A stretch of DNA of 64,000 bases from the NCBI RefSeq assembly GCF_032854445.1, contig NC_088304.1, forward strand, positions 24,317,704-24,381,703. The letters are read 5' to 3'. This DNA is from Liolophura sinensis. Taxonomy: Eukaryota > Mollusca > Polyplacophora > Chitonida > Chitonidae. Below are positions 21,274-32,772 of the stretch, piece by piece; the stretch's first letter is position 1, and each line of letters opens with the position of its first letter. The notes under the pieces were generated by a model. It saw only the letters and a list, made by a program, of their open reading frames with translations. It was not told the origin of the DNA and ran no database searches. A program made the position numbers and the translations under genes.

Positions 21274-22049
21274 CATACTTAATGTCTCGAAGACAGGCGA
21301 AAGTCCCGCATCACTCAAGGGTTACGGTGATTTGAAAGAATAGTATTCGGACTCTTACTCTTTCTCCTTATGTTTTCTTCGTGTTTTGTGTTGAATGCGG
21401 AGGGTAGGGTAAATTTACTTATTATTTCTTACTTATTAAACAGTATTTCATTTTCATCATGCACTCGGCTCACCACAACAAACAAAGTACAATAAAACTG
21501 TCCCATTACTATAGAAGCCAGATAAGGCCATCCATTCTTCGCGCCCGGCGATGGCTAACACCGCACCATCGCTTTTCACAAAATGTTTACTTTGTGAAAA
21601 CTGCCATTTACCTTAAAATCTAAGTTCAAAGAAAACACCACACGTTAAGATGAAATCTGACTTAAATCTAAGACAGCTCAATGATTTTTACGTACGTTTA
21701 AATAATACTGTGTACGTATTTTTGCACAAATTGACGTGAGTGCCTTCAACAATGAAAAGATTCTAACATGCGTAAAATTCACCCCAAAGCTGTTCGTTCA
21801 TTTCTGACGTGAGAGCTTCAGGACTCACACACTGTGTGTTCTTCTCTTATGTATTCATGACCTTTCTCCGTTGAGAACGTCTCTGCGCCATGCATGTGAG
21901 GATTATTTAATAAAAACTTGAGTCAGGCACCAGTAGCATTTTTGACTTGGCGAAGTGAAACAACAGAGTGCGTAAGTTAGTGCTTTTTGTTTAACGTCGT
22001 ACTTTACGGTCTATGAATGGTATACGAATGTCGGGCATGACGCTTATAT

Positions 22050-22405
22050 TTATCAATGTTTCACTCGTATGACAACGGAGGAGTTCTTAGAGTGCATCTT
22101 CGTGCAATGTGCCTCCATGTTGCAGGACGGGTTTCCACCGCTCTTTTATCCAGTTCTGGTTCATCGAGAGCAAGTACGTCGCCCCAGCCATTATACTGCC
22201 ATTATCCTGATACGAGTCAAACAGTTGTTGCACTACACCGTTAATGATGAACGCCAAGCGAGGAAGCTACAACTTCCTCTTTTAAGATCTCAGGTGTTAC
22301 CCGACCCAGGATTGACCTTGGCTCTACCACCCACGAGGCGGACGCTCTATCAAGTCAGCCACTGGAGCCGGTCTAAAACAGAAAAATTTGCCATTTTAGG
22401 GGTGA
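22050..22405 (-). mobile_element. SINE family B, the most complete copy
   Basis: On the minus strand the head reads CGGCTCCAGTGGCTGACTTG then ATAGAGCGTCCGCCTCG (A-box region) and GGTCAATCCTGGGTCGGG (B box). The body follows (GAAGTTGTAGCTTCCTCGCT, CGTATCAGGATAATGGCAG). This is a tRNA-derived SINE clearly different from family A. A fragment of the Penelope-like tail lies at its left edge (about 21990-22050). Confidence 0.7.
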
Positions 22406-22439
22406 ATCATCGAGAGAACAATTTGACTTGAGCTTTTCC

Positions 22440-23470
22440 TGATGTAAGTTTACCGTGTGTACGCTGTAACACAAACGTTGTTCATGAGCATCACGGCATC
22501 AGATGTCTGACAAACCGAACCAAGAGGCGCTTTTGTCCAGTATCAGTGTAAATGGCTTTTTAAAGTAACAATCCACATGTTTTGGGAATACCGGGAATGT
22601 TGCTCTGCATATATTCCCAGACTAACTAAACGTTAAAAACGATTAAAAAAGATTTCGCTCTGAACAGTATCAAATGTATCTTAAGTGACAATTTATTTAC
22701 TTTTGAACATGGATTTTATTTACAAAACACTGGAAAACTCTACCAGTTCCCTTTTGTTCCAAAAAGTCTTAAGATTTAATGGCAGATTGATCTGCAGTTT
22801 TTGTACTTGGCCCATTATTTTTTGTGTACAGGTAGATGAAATATCAACGAAATATCTGCTGCTGTTTTATTTGGTCTCTCTACAACTGTACTGGTTGATG
22901 GGTTATGTTTAAATCGTAAAAGCATAAAATATATAATATGATTTGAAAGTTGTACCAACTAATGCACATTTGAACAACCGGGACATGGTTATGTTTTCCT
23001 CAGATTTATGCACCTTTGTCCAAACGTGGTGGAAAACAATTCACCAGTCAGCGGGAACGCGCATTTTAGGCTTGTTACGATAAATATCATAGTAAGACGA
23101 CTTAAGTGGGTAATACATCAAGAGTAATACCAGTAGTAACTTTTGTATGCCACTGTCATCTCATTATGTTTATATACAGCTTTGTTCAAGAAATGTAATT
23201 CATTCTCATGAGAAGAAGGAACTAAAACCATACAGATGAGTTTTTAACATGCAGATTAATTTTTTTATTTCTTTATCTCAGGTATTATTTTTATATAAGG
23301 TTACAAAATATGCCTGCGGTTACGTTTGATCATATCTTATAGATGTGCAATCCGCAGTGTCGGGTCTGAATATGTTAAGAATCATTATGATGCACGGCAC
23401 GATTATGCATTCATGCATTCATGATTAATTCCAATATGTTACAATCAGCGATCAAGATTTCAAAAGAGAT
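22440..23470. other. Intergenic, no recognisable feature
   Basis: AT-rich. The 75-aa plus-strand open frame at 22685-22912 is hydrophobic but has no family motif, splice context or upstream TATA block of the peptide-gene type. Confidence 0.4.
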
Positions 23471-23475
23471 AGATG

Positions 23476-23515
23476 TAAATTCCTTGCTTGGCGTTCAGCG
23501 TTAAGGGCCTTCATT
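23476..23515 (+). mobile_element. SINE family B body fragment
   Basis: CTTGCTTGGCGTTCAGCGTT and AAGGGCC match the family B body (CTCGCTTGGCGTTCATCATT in the copy at 22050). Confidence 0.5.
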
Positions 23516-23519
23516 AAGA

Positions 23520-24225
23520 GAGTAAATACAAGTTTGGTTGTACAACCGATAATAAAATATATATCTCAGTTGCTCTTTGATTATAATTGTTCATATATCC
23601 AATATGATGATCTGATGCAACACGATGAATATATTGCCCTTCGGGTTGAGCGGATTTGGACATAACGGTGAAGCACAATGAACGAGACACTCTCTTCATA
23701 TTTACTTCCCAGGGAGGGGGGGGGATATTCTCGTTTTAAAACTTAAAAAATTTACAATTTTAAAACTGTAACTATCCATTTTATTGTTAAGTCGGCGAGA
23801 GAGATTGGGTTTATAGGTCCAGTTAAAATTTACAAGTTTAGGTCAGCCCAAAGGGGGCTGAAATGGTAACCAATCGAAATACCTATACACTGTTGATATA
23901 TCCTTTCCCCAAATTTAACACAGATGTTATTAATGAGAAATTCAAGCTACAAAATGAACAACAAAACATCCGATGAATGAGAACCCTTGTATGTAGTGGA
24001 ACTGAAGAAGGCTTTGTTGCCTTTGACGTTAATGTAGTGGCGACCAGTTTTATTAAACACCGACACAAATATATATCCGACAGATATACTCCTCTGTTCG
24101 AGAAAGGAGTGTTCATTTTTAAATAGTTCCTGCAGTGCATCTGTCCTTATAGAATACCTTGATGTTGCAACAGGTTTTTTTGCTTTTGAGTTCCCGATAA
24201 CAATAATTTTTTGCAGCAAATGCAG
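23520..24225 (-). mobile_element. Penelope-like(?) reverse-transcriptase fragment
   Basis: The minus strand gives, in order, ELFKNEHSFLEQRSISVGYI, NKTGRHYINVKGNKAFFSST, then INNICVKFGERIYQQCIGIS, and a piece of motif-B sequence with frame breaks. Below about 23700 the 3' non-coding part matches 31160-31330. The catalytic YIDD block is missing: sequence jumps from motif B to the 3' region, so this is an internally deleted copy. Confidence 0.72.
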
Positions 24226-24244
24226 TGTTCATTTATTTCAATGA

Positions 24245-24350
24245 CGTATTACGCCGAACTCAAGAATATTTTACGCCTTTACGACAGTGGTCAATACTAT
24301 GGAGGGGGAAAACCCAGCAGAGCCCCAGGGAAACCCACGAATTCGGCCCC
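24245..24350 (-). mobile_element. SINE family A 3'-end fragment
   Basis: ACGTATTACGCCGAACTCAA, GAATATTTTACGCCTTTACG and AGGGAAACCCACGA match the reverse complement of the tail and body. Confidence 0.7.
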
Positions 24351-24734
24351 AAAAAAAACATTTGTCTTTGCTTTATCTGACAATGGTGCAGAATCTGTTG
24401 CAGAGGGGTGTTCCCTGAGCCCCAGAGCGGAACGTGAGGATGTCCCTTAGACACAAGGGGTATCCACCCTGTCGTATTGTGGAGATAGCATCAGCAATTT
24501 TGTTTTAATTTCTCGTTGAACAATACCCAGGTACTTTTTGTGACGATTTGTGTTTGAAATGGTTTTTGTATTTTGATAGGTTAACTTTGCAGATATATTT
24601 TACTCCGTTAAGCTCGTTTCGTTAAGCCCTAGCGATGTATTAACGCATACTAACTTCTGATATGTGTTTTCGTCCTTCACACTGATTTGTTTTTGATCTA
24701 CGTATGGAAATAGCAATGACAAAATATGAAGACA

Positions 24735-25830
24735 AGCCTTGATTAGACTTAAAGCGAATAAAAACAACTCTACATCTCGTATCCTCGAACATTCCTATTA
24801 CGACGGCTTATACGACATACTTCCCAATGCAGCATTATCTTTCAATCAAACAGCCAGTAAAATAGCCGCTTCCATTCAATGTACAGATTTAAGCTTACAG
24901 ATCCCCTCTGTACCCCATTTTCCGGCATGAAATTTGGCCTCCCCACATGTATCCACGCATCTCCATAATAAGATTAACAAGTCCTATAATCCTGCTATAT
25001 CCTTACTATGTGCTAAAGATCATATGCAGTCTAATTGGTCGGAATACTTGCACATCTATACTGATGCATCTAAATGCCCTCACACTTTTGTAGTGAGAGC
25101 GTCATTTTGTGTGCCAGAAATTAAGCATAGCAATTCCTATACACTGGCAAACTCGTTCTCTGTGTTCACCGCCGAACTCACTGCAATTATTAGTGCCCTT
25201 TTGATGGAACTAAGACCAATCCGCGCTGTTATTTCACGGAATCTCTGTCTTCTTTACAAGCTCTCGTTAATTTTTTGGCGAACAAATCATGTACACTAAT
25301 ATTCGAAATACTTCATCTACATGTATGTACAAGGCTTAATTACCGCGGAGTGTCTGCGTCGTTTGACTGGGTGCCGACTCATATCGGTATACCTGGCAAC
25401 GAGTTGGCTGACCTGTTGGCTAAGCAGGCTCTCCTGTTACCTGATATAACCCTCACTGTCCCTTTATCATTGGAAGAGGCAATCAGTTCAATAAAGCAGA
25501 AGTTCACAGGTATCTGGCAGAACGAATGCGATAATTCTGAGAAAGAGAGGTTTTTCCATAAACGCAACGCATCTGTTAGTCTATGCTATGACCTGTCGCT
25601 TAATCGTCGTCAGGATGAAATGCTATTATTTGGGCTTCTATTTGGGCTTTGCGTCGAGTGTTTTGTCGAGGACTCGATCTCCCATTTCATATGTCGTTGC
25701 CTACGTCATACGTACCCTCGACACCTGTTGTAGGCGGACCGTCGTATTAATGGAGTAACGGTGTTGAGCCCTATGAAAAATCATAGTAAGGTATTTCAGG
25801 CTGTTGGCAAAATTTCTAACTCGATGCCAT
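24735..25830 (+). pseudogene. Non-LTR retrotransposon remnant with RNase H domain
   Basis: Conceptual translation, with an in-frame TGA at 24928-24930 and a frameshift near 25260-25300, shows an RNase H-like order. YTDASK (first catalytic Asp) is near 25058, AELTAI (catalytic Glu) near 25170, and DWVPTHIGIPGNELADLLAK near 25368-25425. A Cys/His-containing end follows (HFICRC, HTYPRH) near 25685-25715. RNase H of this type is carried by I-group non-LTR elements. No endonuclease or reverse-transcriptase part is visible upstream. The copy is 5'-truncated and cannot be functional. Confidence 0.78.
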
Positions 25831-25884
25831 AAATTCTAGCTGCTCTAAGGAATGACATAAATGATTATGGCCACTTAATGTATG

Positions 25885-26240
25885 GAACATTCCGCATGTC
25901 CGTACAACTGTCACGCCATGGTGTGTGACATTCCGTATGTCCGCCCAGCTGTCACGCCATGATGTGGGACATTCTGCATGTCCGTACAACTGTCACGCCA
26001 TGGTTTGTGACATTCCGCATGTTCGTACAACTGTCACGTCATGGTGTGTGACATTCCGCATGTCCGTACAACTGTCACGCCATGGTGTGTTGCATTCCGC
26101 ATGTCCGCCCAGCTGTCACGCCATGATGTGTGACATTCTGCATGTCCGTCCAGCTGTCACGCCATGATGTGTGACATTCTGCATGTCTGTCCAGCTGTCA
26201 CGCCATGGTTTGTGACATTCCGCATGTTCGTACAGTGTCA
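25885..26240 (+). repeat. 41-bp tandem repeat, about nine units
   Basis: The unit is GTGTGTGACATTCCGCATGT plus CCGTACAACTGTCACGCCATG. Successive GACATT positions 25927 and 25968 give the period. Variants alternate between CCGTACAACT and CCGCCCAGCT types. It begins about 50 bases after the LINE remnant. The 80-aa frame across it exists only because the units lack stops. Confidence 0.93.
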
Positions 26241-26690
26241 CAAGTATTAAATACCAAGGTACAACATAGTATTGGCCAAATTGGCTTTAATGTGCGTTAA
26301 TTAACTGGGCAATATTGACTCTTCTCACATGTCGTGGATAGATAATAGCCAATCACTTGTTTTATATTTTCTGGCGCGTTGTTCAACATTGCGAATGTAA
26401 TTTACAATGTACGACATCTGCTTAAAATTAATGTAATTGGCACGGAACACACGATGTTAAAAAGAAAAATGATATATCAATAGGAGAGGAATGCTGTAAA
26501 ATCAGGTTTCTTCCAGGTTAAAGATTACTCTCCTTGGTTTTGCTAATCATGGTAAGGATGTACGACCAGTCAGCAGAGTCGCGCATGCGTTGTAAAACTG
26601 CGCAACTTAATAATCTCTGTATGCTCAGTGTCATTATCCGATTCCTCAAAGTTGTCAATCTACCGAGATCCCCAAACACGACATGACACC
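26240..26690. other. Intergenic, no recognisable feature
   Basis: Nothing recognised beyond short AT-rich words. Confidence 0.4.
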
Positions 26691-26915
26691 ATCAGTCGTT
26701 AGTAAATACAGACCAGTGATGTGGTTGTATTTTAAATATATGACTGCAATTTTTTTTACCTAACTGCTTAAGCCATATTACTACGGACGTGTAATTTGCT
26801 GTAATTTAGACAGTTAGTTTTGTAAGTTAGAATGAAACCCTAACTGAAGTAAACAAAGAGAATTGCTACGTGCGACTATTTGCCAACAATACCAGTGTCG
26901 TCTCTGCGTCGGTTT
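26690..26915 (-). repeat. Family M repeat copy
   Basis: ACCTAACTGCTTAAGCCATA, GAATGAAACCCTAACTGAAG and CAGTGTCGTCTCTGCGTCGG are the reverse complement of the family. Confidence 0.65.
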
Positions 26916-27054
26916 TATTATGTATGTTTTGGTCCTATTACATTATTGCTGACGTTTTACGTCATTCACCTGCATTGAAATGAAGTGCAAACTATCCATG
27001 GTGTATTTTTACATTAAATTTCGATGGAAATTCTTGCTATAAAGTGCAATTTTA

Positions 27055-27150
27055 CACCGTGCTCAAGAATATCTCATACGACAGTGTTCAGCATTACGGT
27101 GAGAGGAAACCGGGTAAAACTCACGACGATCCGGAGGTTGCAAGTTCTAC
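27055..27150 (-). mobile_element. SINE family A 3'-half fragment
   Basis: CCGTGCTCAAGAATATCTCA, ACGGTGAGAGGAAACCGGGT and CACGACGATCCGGAGGTTGC match the reverse-complemented tail and body. Confidence 0.7.
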
Positions 27151-27384
27151 TGTTCGCTAAAGCCCATTTCCGCATTTCTAGTCTTTAACTCTCCCAGTGT
27201 AAACATCTGTATGTCACACATAAAAAGTTCGTCAGCAACTTGTCCAAAGATCGATGGTTTATTCCAAGCTCTATTTTTACCCCACCAATAAATCTCACTG
27301 CATTCCCTTAAGAAAATAACTGGGGCTAAACTGCAATAACAGCAAAGCATCCTCATTTCAATCTTGGTAACAAATGTGTACATG

Positions 27385-27545
27385 CGTACTTGATCTCTGG
27401 CTGTAAGTAGGAAGATCTGCCAGCTACTTCCGGATGGTCGTGGGTTTTCCCCGGGCTCTGCCCGCTTTCCTCCCAACATAATGTCTTATAAATGAAGATA
27501 TTCTTGAGTATGGCGTTAAACACCAGTCAAATAAATAAAAACAAC
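27385..27545 (+). mobile_element. SINE family A 3'-half copy
   Basis: TTCCGGATGGTCGTGGGTTT, TCCCCGGGCTCTGCCCGCTT and GGCGTTAAACACCAGTCAAA. The head is missing. Confidence 0.8.
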
Positions 27546-27599
27546 AAATGTGTAAATCTACTCTCCAGTATTAAGAGAACATTGGGTGATTCTGCGGTT

Positions 27600-27840
27600 C
27601 AGGTTATTGGCGTGCCAGCGCGCCGCAATGACCCAGGAGCCCCAGACCAATGCGGTCGGTGTGATCGCCAGCTCATGCTGGCTTCCTCTCCGGCCGTACA
27701 TGTGAAGGCCTGCCAGTAAGCTGCAGATGGTTGGGTGTTTCTCCTTTGGTCTGTCCTGTTTCCTCCCACCATATTGCTGGCCGCCGTCATATTAGTGTCT
27801 TATTCGTAAGAATGGCGTAAAACACCAATCCAAAAAGGTA
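27600..27840 (+). mobile_element. SINE family A copy, nearly full length
   Basis: GCGCGCCGCAATGACCCAGG, CTCATGCTGGCTTCCTCTCC, TTTCCTCCCACCATATTGCT and ATGGCGTAAAACACCAATCC. It lies about 55 bases after the partial copy at 27385, so two insertions of one family are nearly adjacent and in the same direction. Confidence 0.8.
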
Positions 27841-28414
27841 ACAAAAAGAACATTTACCACCCTGTCTACCAGTCTGTTTTACCTCTATATGCCATATACA
27901 AGCCATGGGCTATGGGATCTGCTGCAGACTAATAAGTACTATGATTGGCCGTGGTCATACCGCCGTCTGACCAGAATTCTGATTAAAAGGCATAAGCCAT
28001 ACAAAATCTATAGAAAGGAAAAACATATTTATTCATATCGTTAAGATTCTGATCTAATGCTTAATCCCAGGTTTAGTTATTTCAATGGATCTACATTTCT
28101 TAAGCATAATTTTGTTCTATAAGGAAATAGGGGAAAAAGTGTTCAGAAACCCGGAGTAGTGGGCAGTATATTCGTTGTGTTAAATGAAGTCGTCACGTTG
28201 CATGAACAATTGTAATTAAAACGCATCTGAGATATATATTATGGCCAGTTGTCAGTTTGGGGTTTTATTCTAACCGCCCATATAAGCTTAATCACAGATA
28301 ATGCACAATTCGGGCATTTAGGTCCTCGATTTGTCTCCGAACAAAGAGTGAAGGCGCACTGATTGGACAATTCTGCAACAGACATTTTAGCTTCTTATAC
28401 TATTATAAATAACT

Positions 28415-28650
28415 GGGCTTCCGTGGCCCTGGTAGTTATCGTGGAAGTATTGCGCAATGACACAGGACCCTCTCACCAGTGTGGTCTCTGTGAGTTCAAG
28501 TCCAGTACATGATGGCTTCCTCTTCGGCCATACATGAAAAGATCTGCATCAACCTGCAGGCCGTGGGTTTCCTCCGGGTTCTACCCTGGTTTCCTCACAC
28601 CATAATGCTGGCCGCCGTCGTATAAGTGAAATATTCTTGTGCACTGCTAC
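28415..28650 (+). mobile_element. SINE family A copy
   Basis: GGGCTTCCGTGGCCCTGGTA, CTGTGAGTTCAAGTCCAGTA, GTGGGTTTCCTCCGGGTTCT and GCCGTCGTATAAGTGAAATA. It ends before the usual AATAAA-rich tail. Confidence 0.8.
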
Positions 28651-28659
28651 TTTGCACCT

Positions 28660-29310
28660 GGTCAAAATTTAGTCAGAATTTTGTTTATTTTGGATAGAAA
28701 TTAAAATTTTTCTCGCAGTCCTACTACCCATCCCATGGACATTGCAAAGGTATGACTTCATTTCCAGCAAGCACAGCTCATAAAATGGTGATCATGCTGG
28801 GTTTAGTTTTTGATATGTTGTAGAAAAAAGTGCAAGCTGCATGTAAGGTATGGTAAGGTATGGTAACATGCAAAAGCTAGGAGATTTTTGAGGATGAATG
28901 TGAAAGTGGAAACTTTACAGCATAAATAGTAAGGAAATGAATGTACCCATGTAATCTATAGCTCACTTGGGGGTCTAAGGGAGACAACTCAAGCTGTTAT
29001 TTACACAGTTGCATGAGAAAGAATGAGTGAGGATTAACGCCTAACAGCAGGCTGTGTGTTATGTAGTTGATTGTTCCGTAATAACTTACTCCTGGAAGAA
29101 ATAAAAAGAACGTAAAAAAGAAAATAATCACGTTTTCAGGGGAATAATTTCTGCATATGCAAAGTTTACCATAGCAAGATATGAGCTTACCACGATTTGT
29201 ACACATGAATAAAACGGCTGAACATGGCCAAACAAAAACACAGGCTTATAGTATAGAGAGAAAATCAGCCATGACAGTTTGATTATTTGGCAAATGCTTA
29301 CAAGCAACGA
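28660..29310. other. Intergenic, no recognisable feature
   Basis: Apart from a short direct repeat (GGTATGGTAAGGTATGGTAA near 28848-28867) nothing is recognised. Confidence 0.4.
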
Positions 29311-29314
29311 TGAA

Positions 29315-29625
29315 ATACTGCCTATTGTCACTTTGCCTCAGTTAGGGTTTTGTCCTGTTCATGTAAATGTAGAAACACGCGGAATTAGGTAACAAAATGC
29401 AGTGACTGTAGTTGTTATACGTTACCTGTCTAAAATCACTTAAATTGTGATGTTCACATCACATTAACATACACTTACTTTAGCGAATTTAAAGGGACCA
29501 TTCCTCGGAGATGCTTAGTCTACCGGCAGAATCCTGCTTTATGCATGCAATACGGTCACACCCAACGGGTGAAATCTCACATTTTGTCAATTTACCGCAC
29601 TGTGGGTGCCCTCAACATTTCATTA
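29315..29625 (+). repeat. Family M repeat, extended copy
   Basis: TGCCTCAGTTAGGGTTTTGT, TGTTCATGTAAATGTAGAAA and ACATCACATTAACATACACT are followed by GGAGATGCTTAGTCTACCGG, a downstream block also present at 42500. A second start of the family (GGTGAAATCTCACATTTTGT) begins near 29570. Confidence 0.65.
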
Positions 29626-30079
29626 AGTTAACAGGACAATGTACCTTAAGGAAACCGCACACATTATGAGCATAAAGTGCTGCTAACCGTACAAAACACA
29701 TAGCCTTATGATGTGTAAATATTTGGGATTGCCAGACTGATTTTTTGTCCGTATTCGCTTTCCTTATATCACCATTGAAAAGCTAGCTGACGCATTCACT
29801 GAACTTTGACACGCATGTATACTATTAAAGACAATTGCCCGATGAAGGTGTTAGTCTTTTTTGTTCTTCTTTTCTGATATGTTCGTTACATAAAATTTTC
29901 TGAATCTAAAGGAAGTATTGACGATCTATCTGGCAAACATCTGAAATATTCACTTCAGTTTTGCAACAATTTGAGACATATACAGCTCCAACTGTTCAGA
30001 TTCAACTTAAATCTGGTAGCTCTGTTGACCAATGTCAAAATCATAAATTTTGATGTCACCAGTGGTATTCCAGTTTTTG

Positions 30080-30420
30080 CATGTTTTCAGATGCCAGCAA
30101 AGCATTTGACAAGGTCATGCACAAACTGTTCCTTAAAAAGTTGAATGTCTCTTTGCTTTGTTAAATTGTTCTTGACATAGCAGGTTCAACACGTTGTTGT
30201 AAAATGAGGCTCCTCTGTGTCATCATTCTTCGATGTAAGGAATGGTGGTAGAAAAATGAAACAGCGCCGCCTACTCTTTGCTTTTTAACTTACATTAGTC
30301 CGACGTGGTGTTTTCTGAAGCGGAAGTGGGGTGTAATTACTGGTGTTTTTGAAAACCAATTATTGTATGCTGATCATTTATGTGTGTCTAATCTACCCCC
30401 CAGCAATGTAGAGAGTAAAA
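30080..30420 (+). pseudogene. LINE reverse-transcriptase remnant
   Basis: FSDASKAFDKVMHKLFLKKL (from about 30085) matches the motif-A region of non-LTR reverse transcriptases. About 300 bases later, after frame breaks, FENQLLYADHLCVSN resembles the catalytic YADD box with the second Asp replaced by His. Related but more decayed sequence lies at about 39230-39470 (TCTTCGATGTAACGCATGGT against TTCTTCGATGTAAGGAATGG here). It is not functional. Confidence 0.6.
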
Positions 30421-30660
30421 CCAGAGCAGCGGCGATAGTGTGATAGCTGGCAAATGGTCACACGTAACCGGTGAAAAACGGCCTCTTGTCAATTTACCTC
30501 AGTCACTGTTTTATTCTGACTGTTCATGTAAATGCATAAATAGTAGCAAGTTACACGCCGTCTAGGATCACGGATTAAGCAAAACAAGGTAAACAAAATG
30601 CAGCGATGTTAAATGCAGTTTATTAGACGTCACTGGTCTGGATTACTCAAAGGTTATAAA
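30408..30660 (+). repeat. Family M repeat, good full copy
   Basis: GTAGAGAGTAAAACCAGAGC, GTGTGATAGCTGGCAAATGG, CACGTAACCGGTGAAAAACG, GCCTCTTGTCAATTTACCTC, ATGCATAAATAGTAGCAAGT and ACGTCACTGGTCTGGATTAC in order. This copy defines the family well: about 250 bp, no open frame, no A/B box and no obvious terminal inverted repeats. Confidence 0.85.
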
Positions 30661-30719
30661 TATGGTACTTGTTGCCTGCCTCGATTGGCGTTCAGTAATG
30701 AAAGTTTAGAGCAAGGAAA

Positions 30720-30865
30720 CAGAACTGTTTGTCCCTATGTCAGTATAACGTGGCTAGGTGAAGTACAATGTCTGGTGTTTTTGGCATGATACTTCAGTGG
30801 TGAAAGCGTTTTAGCGGCATGGGCTGGAAGACAAGAACTCACAGACTATGTACATATACCTAATG
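30720..30865 (+). mobile_element. SINE family B 3'-half fragment
   Basis: GTCAGTATAACGTGGCTAGG, GGTGTTTTTGGCATGATACT and TCAGTGGTGAAAGCGTTTTA match the 3' half also found near 10420. Confidence 0.6.
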
Positions 30866-30894
30866 AGTCCTTGTCATCATATGACTGAAAAATT

Positions 30895-32490
30895 GTTAAT
30901 CTGTGCATCGAAACAGGCATTTGTATACCAGCCGTCCACCAATAAGGACGTAACAGTTCAGTAATCGCAAAGCCAATTCCCAAAACGACATTTAACACAA
31001 ACCACCAAAGAACTAAGAAAGTATATAAAGTGCAAAAATAGGACGAAGTCATGCAAAAGGAAGCAGGCAACAGTTTTCAATGATTGGAAAGACGCAAGCT
31101 GTGTTCTAGGCGACTGGGTGAAATCAGTATTCAAATCGTGTACCATGCTAGAATATAAGTTGTTAATAACAAAATATGTATTTCAGTTGCACTTTAATTG
31201 CAACTGTTCATACATCCAAAGAGGCAATTTAATTCAAAACAATGAAGATACATCCCCTAGCCCCGGGGTCACGTGGAATTAGACACAATCATAAACAGAG
31301 CGCCAGACAATTTGGGCTCTCTTTCCACATTTACTTTTATTATACTCACTGTAGAATTTAAGAAACTTGGAGTGAAGGCGTTTGATGGAATAACCTTCAC
31401 ACACTAGTTCTTGCAGTAATGACTTGTGACTTTGATTGGAATCATAACACAACACGCGGGATCTACCACATGCTACAAAGCGAGATATGTCCACGCCACA
31501 TGCAGAACCCTTCGGTATATTGATGTCCAAGTCAGGGTAATGTACAATGTCAAAATTGCAACTATCCCAATTGTCATTAAGTCTACGAGAGAGGAAAACG
31601 TTTTGCTCTTGGTACAAATATAGGTAGAGATAATATGTGCCATTTGGAGAGTCTGTGGTTTCCTTTAAATCCAGCGAAGGTGGGTAAATATCTTTCACGG
31701 CCTTTGCTATGTATGGATTATTTAAAGCTAGCAGATCATCAATATACCGTTTATTGAATGAGAAAGGCTATGCCTGGTGACACTCCTTGACAGTTTCTGC
31801 ATCGTATTTATATGAGAACAGGTATAGGTTAACCAAAAGGGGGGCACATTTTGTTCCCATGGCAACACCAATACGGTGTTGATATATTGCTTCTCCGAAT
31901 TTCACATGGATGTTATTAATGAGAAATTCAAGAGAGTTAGTGAACACCGATACCACCGAAGAAGGCTATGGTACCTCTGACGCCAGTATAACGGTGACCG
32001 GTTTTATTGGACACCGAAACAATTAGTGATGGAATTCTATCTTTTAAATCCGTGTGAGAAATCGTAGTATAGAGAGTGGAGAAATCCCAAGTTCCAAGAG
32101 AAGTCCATACAGTATGTGTATTACAGCCTCTAGTTGTTCAGTGAGGCGATGGGAGTTTTTAAGGATCCACTTACAGTTGACGCCTGAATGTTTTGCAATT
32201 GCACAACAGTACTTCTTTCAAAATAACTACCACTGGTAATGCTTTCGTTAAGTGAGTTAACTGTTGCCACAAGCTGTACAGCTTTTTGGCCCCACAATAA
32301 AGAGAGCTCTGTATGGAGATTTATGCATTTTTGGAATCCAGTAAAGTTGTGGTATGTCTGTGTGACGGGAAGGTACGGATATACTCCTGTGTTTGAGAAA
32401 AACTGATATTTTTTTAAATAGTTTCTCCAAAGTATAGAATAATAAGGGGTTTTTTTCTTCAAGGTCATCAAGTACCTTACATGAACCAGC
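30895..32490 (-). mobile_element. Penelope-like(?) retroelement, best copy: RT domain plus 3' tail
   Basis: This is the most informative copy. Reading the minus strand from 32490, with several frame breaks, it gives the motif-A-like region WDFSTLYTTISHTDLKDRI (about 32085-32030), motif B with IGVAMGTKCAPLLVNLYLFS (about 31880-31820), the catalytic loop FNKRYIDDLLALNNP (about 31765-31720), and a 139-aa frame 31698-31279. That frame includes YPPSLDLKETTDS, FDIVHYPDLDINIPKGSACG and KSLLQELVCEGYSIKRLHSK. The 3' non-coding tail runs on to about 30895 and contains CTTTGGTGGTTTGTGTTAAA (31011-30992). The RT style (IPMGT..AP and YIDD loop) fits Penelope-like elements best in my judgement, but DIRS-like or other RT lineages are not excluded. 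No GIY-YIG domain was seen. It is inactive. Confidence 0.78.
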
Positions 32491-32772
32491 AAAGGGCTAA
32501 AACTAAGAATTTCGGTGGCATTTGGGTCTGTCGTGTCCTTAATGTTTTTTTCCAGGCGTCAACAATGACTATGGGTCTAGCGAAATGGTTAATTAATGGG
32601 ACTATCGGGCTGCGACTGAAAAGCAGGTGCGGTATTGTTCGTAAAATTAGCCATTTTTATCAGGAAGATTCTGCGCCGCCAATCACGCCAGCATAACATC
32701 AGAAAGTGTAGCCGTTGCACGGTATCTAAGTTTTACAGATGTGAACCAGATTATTAGTTTTGATCGACAGTG

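Noticed and set aside
21074-21343. Protein with long Ile/Tyr repeat
   Set aside because: It is only the (AT)n microsatellite read in frame; the same applies to frames at 57029-57324.
22320-22405. tRNA gene on the minus strand
   Set aside because: A and B boxes are present but continue directly into a SINE family B body.
25925-26167. 80-aa repetitive frame
   Set aside because: It lies wholly within the 41-bp tandem array, with no start context or signal peptide.
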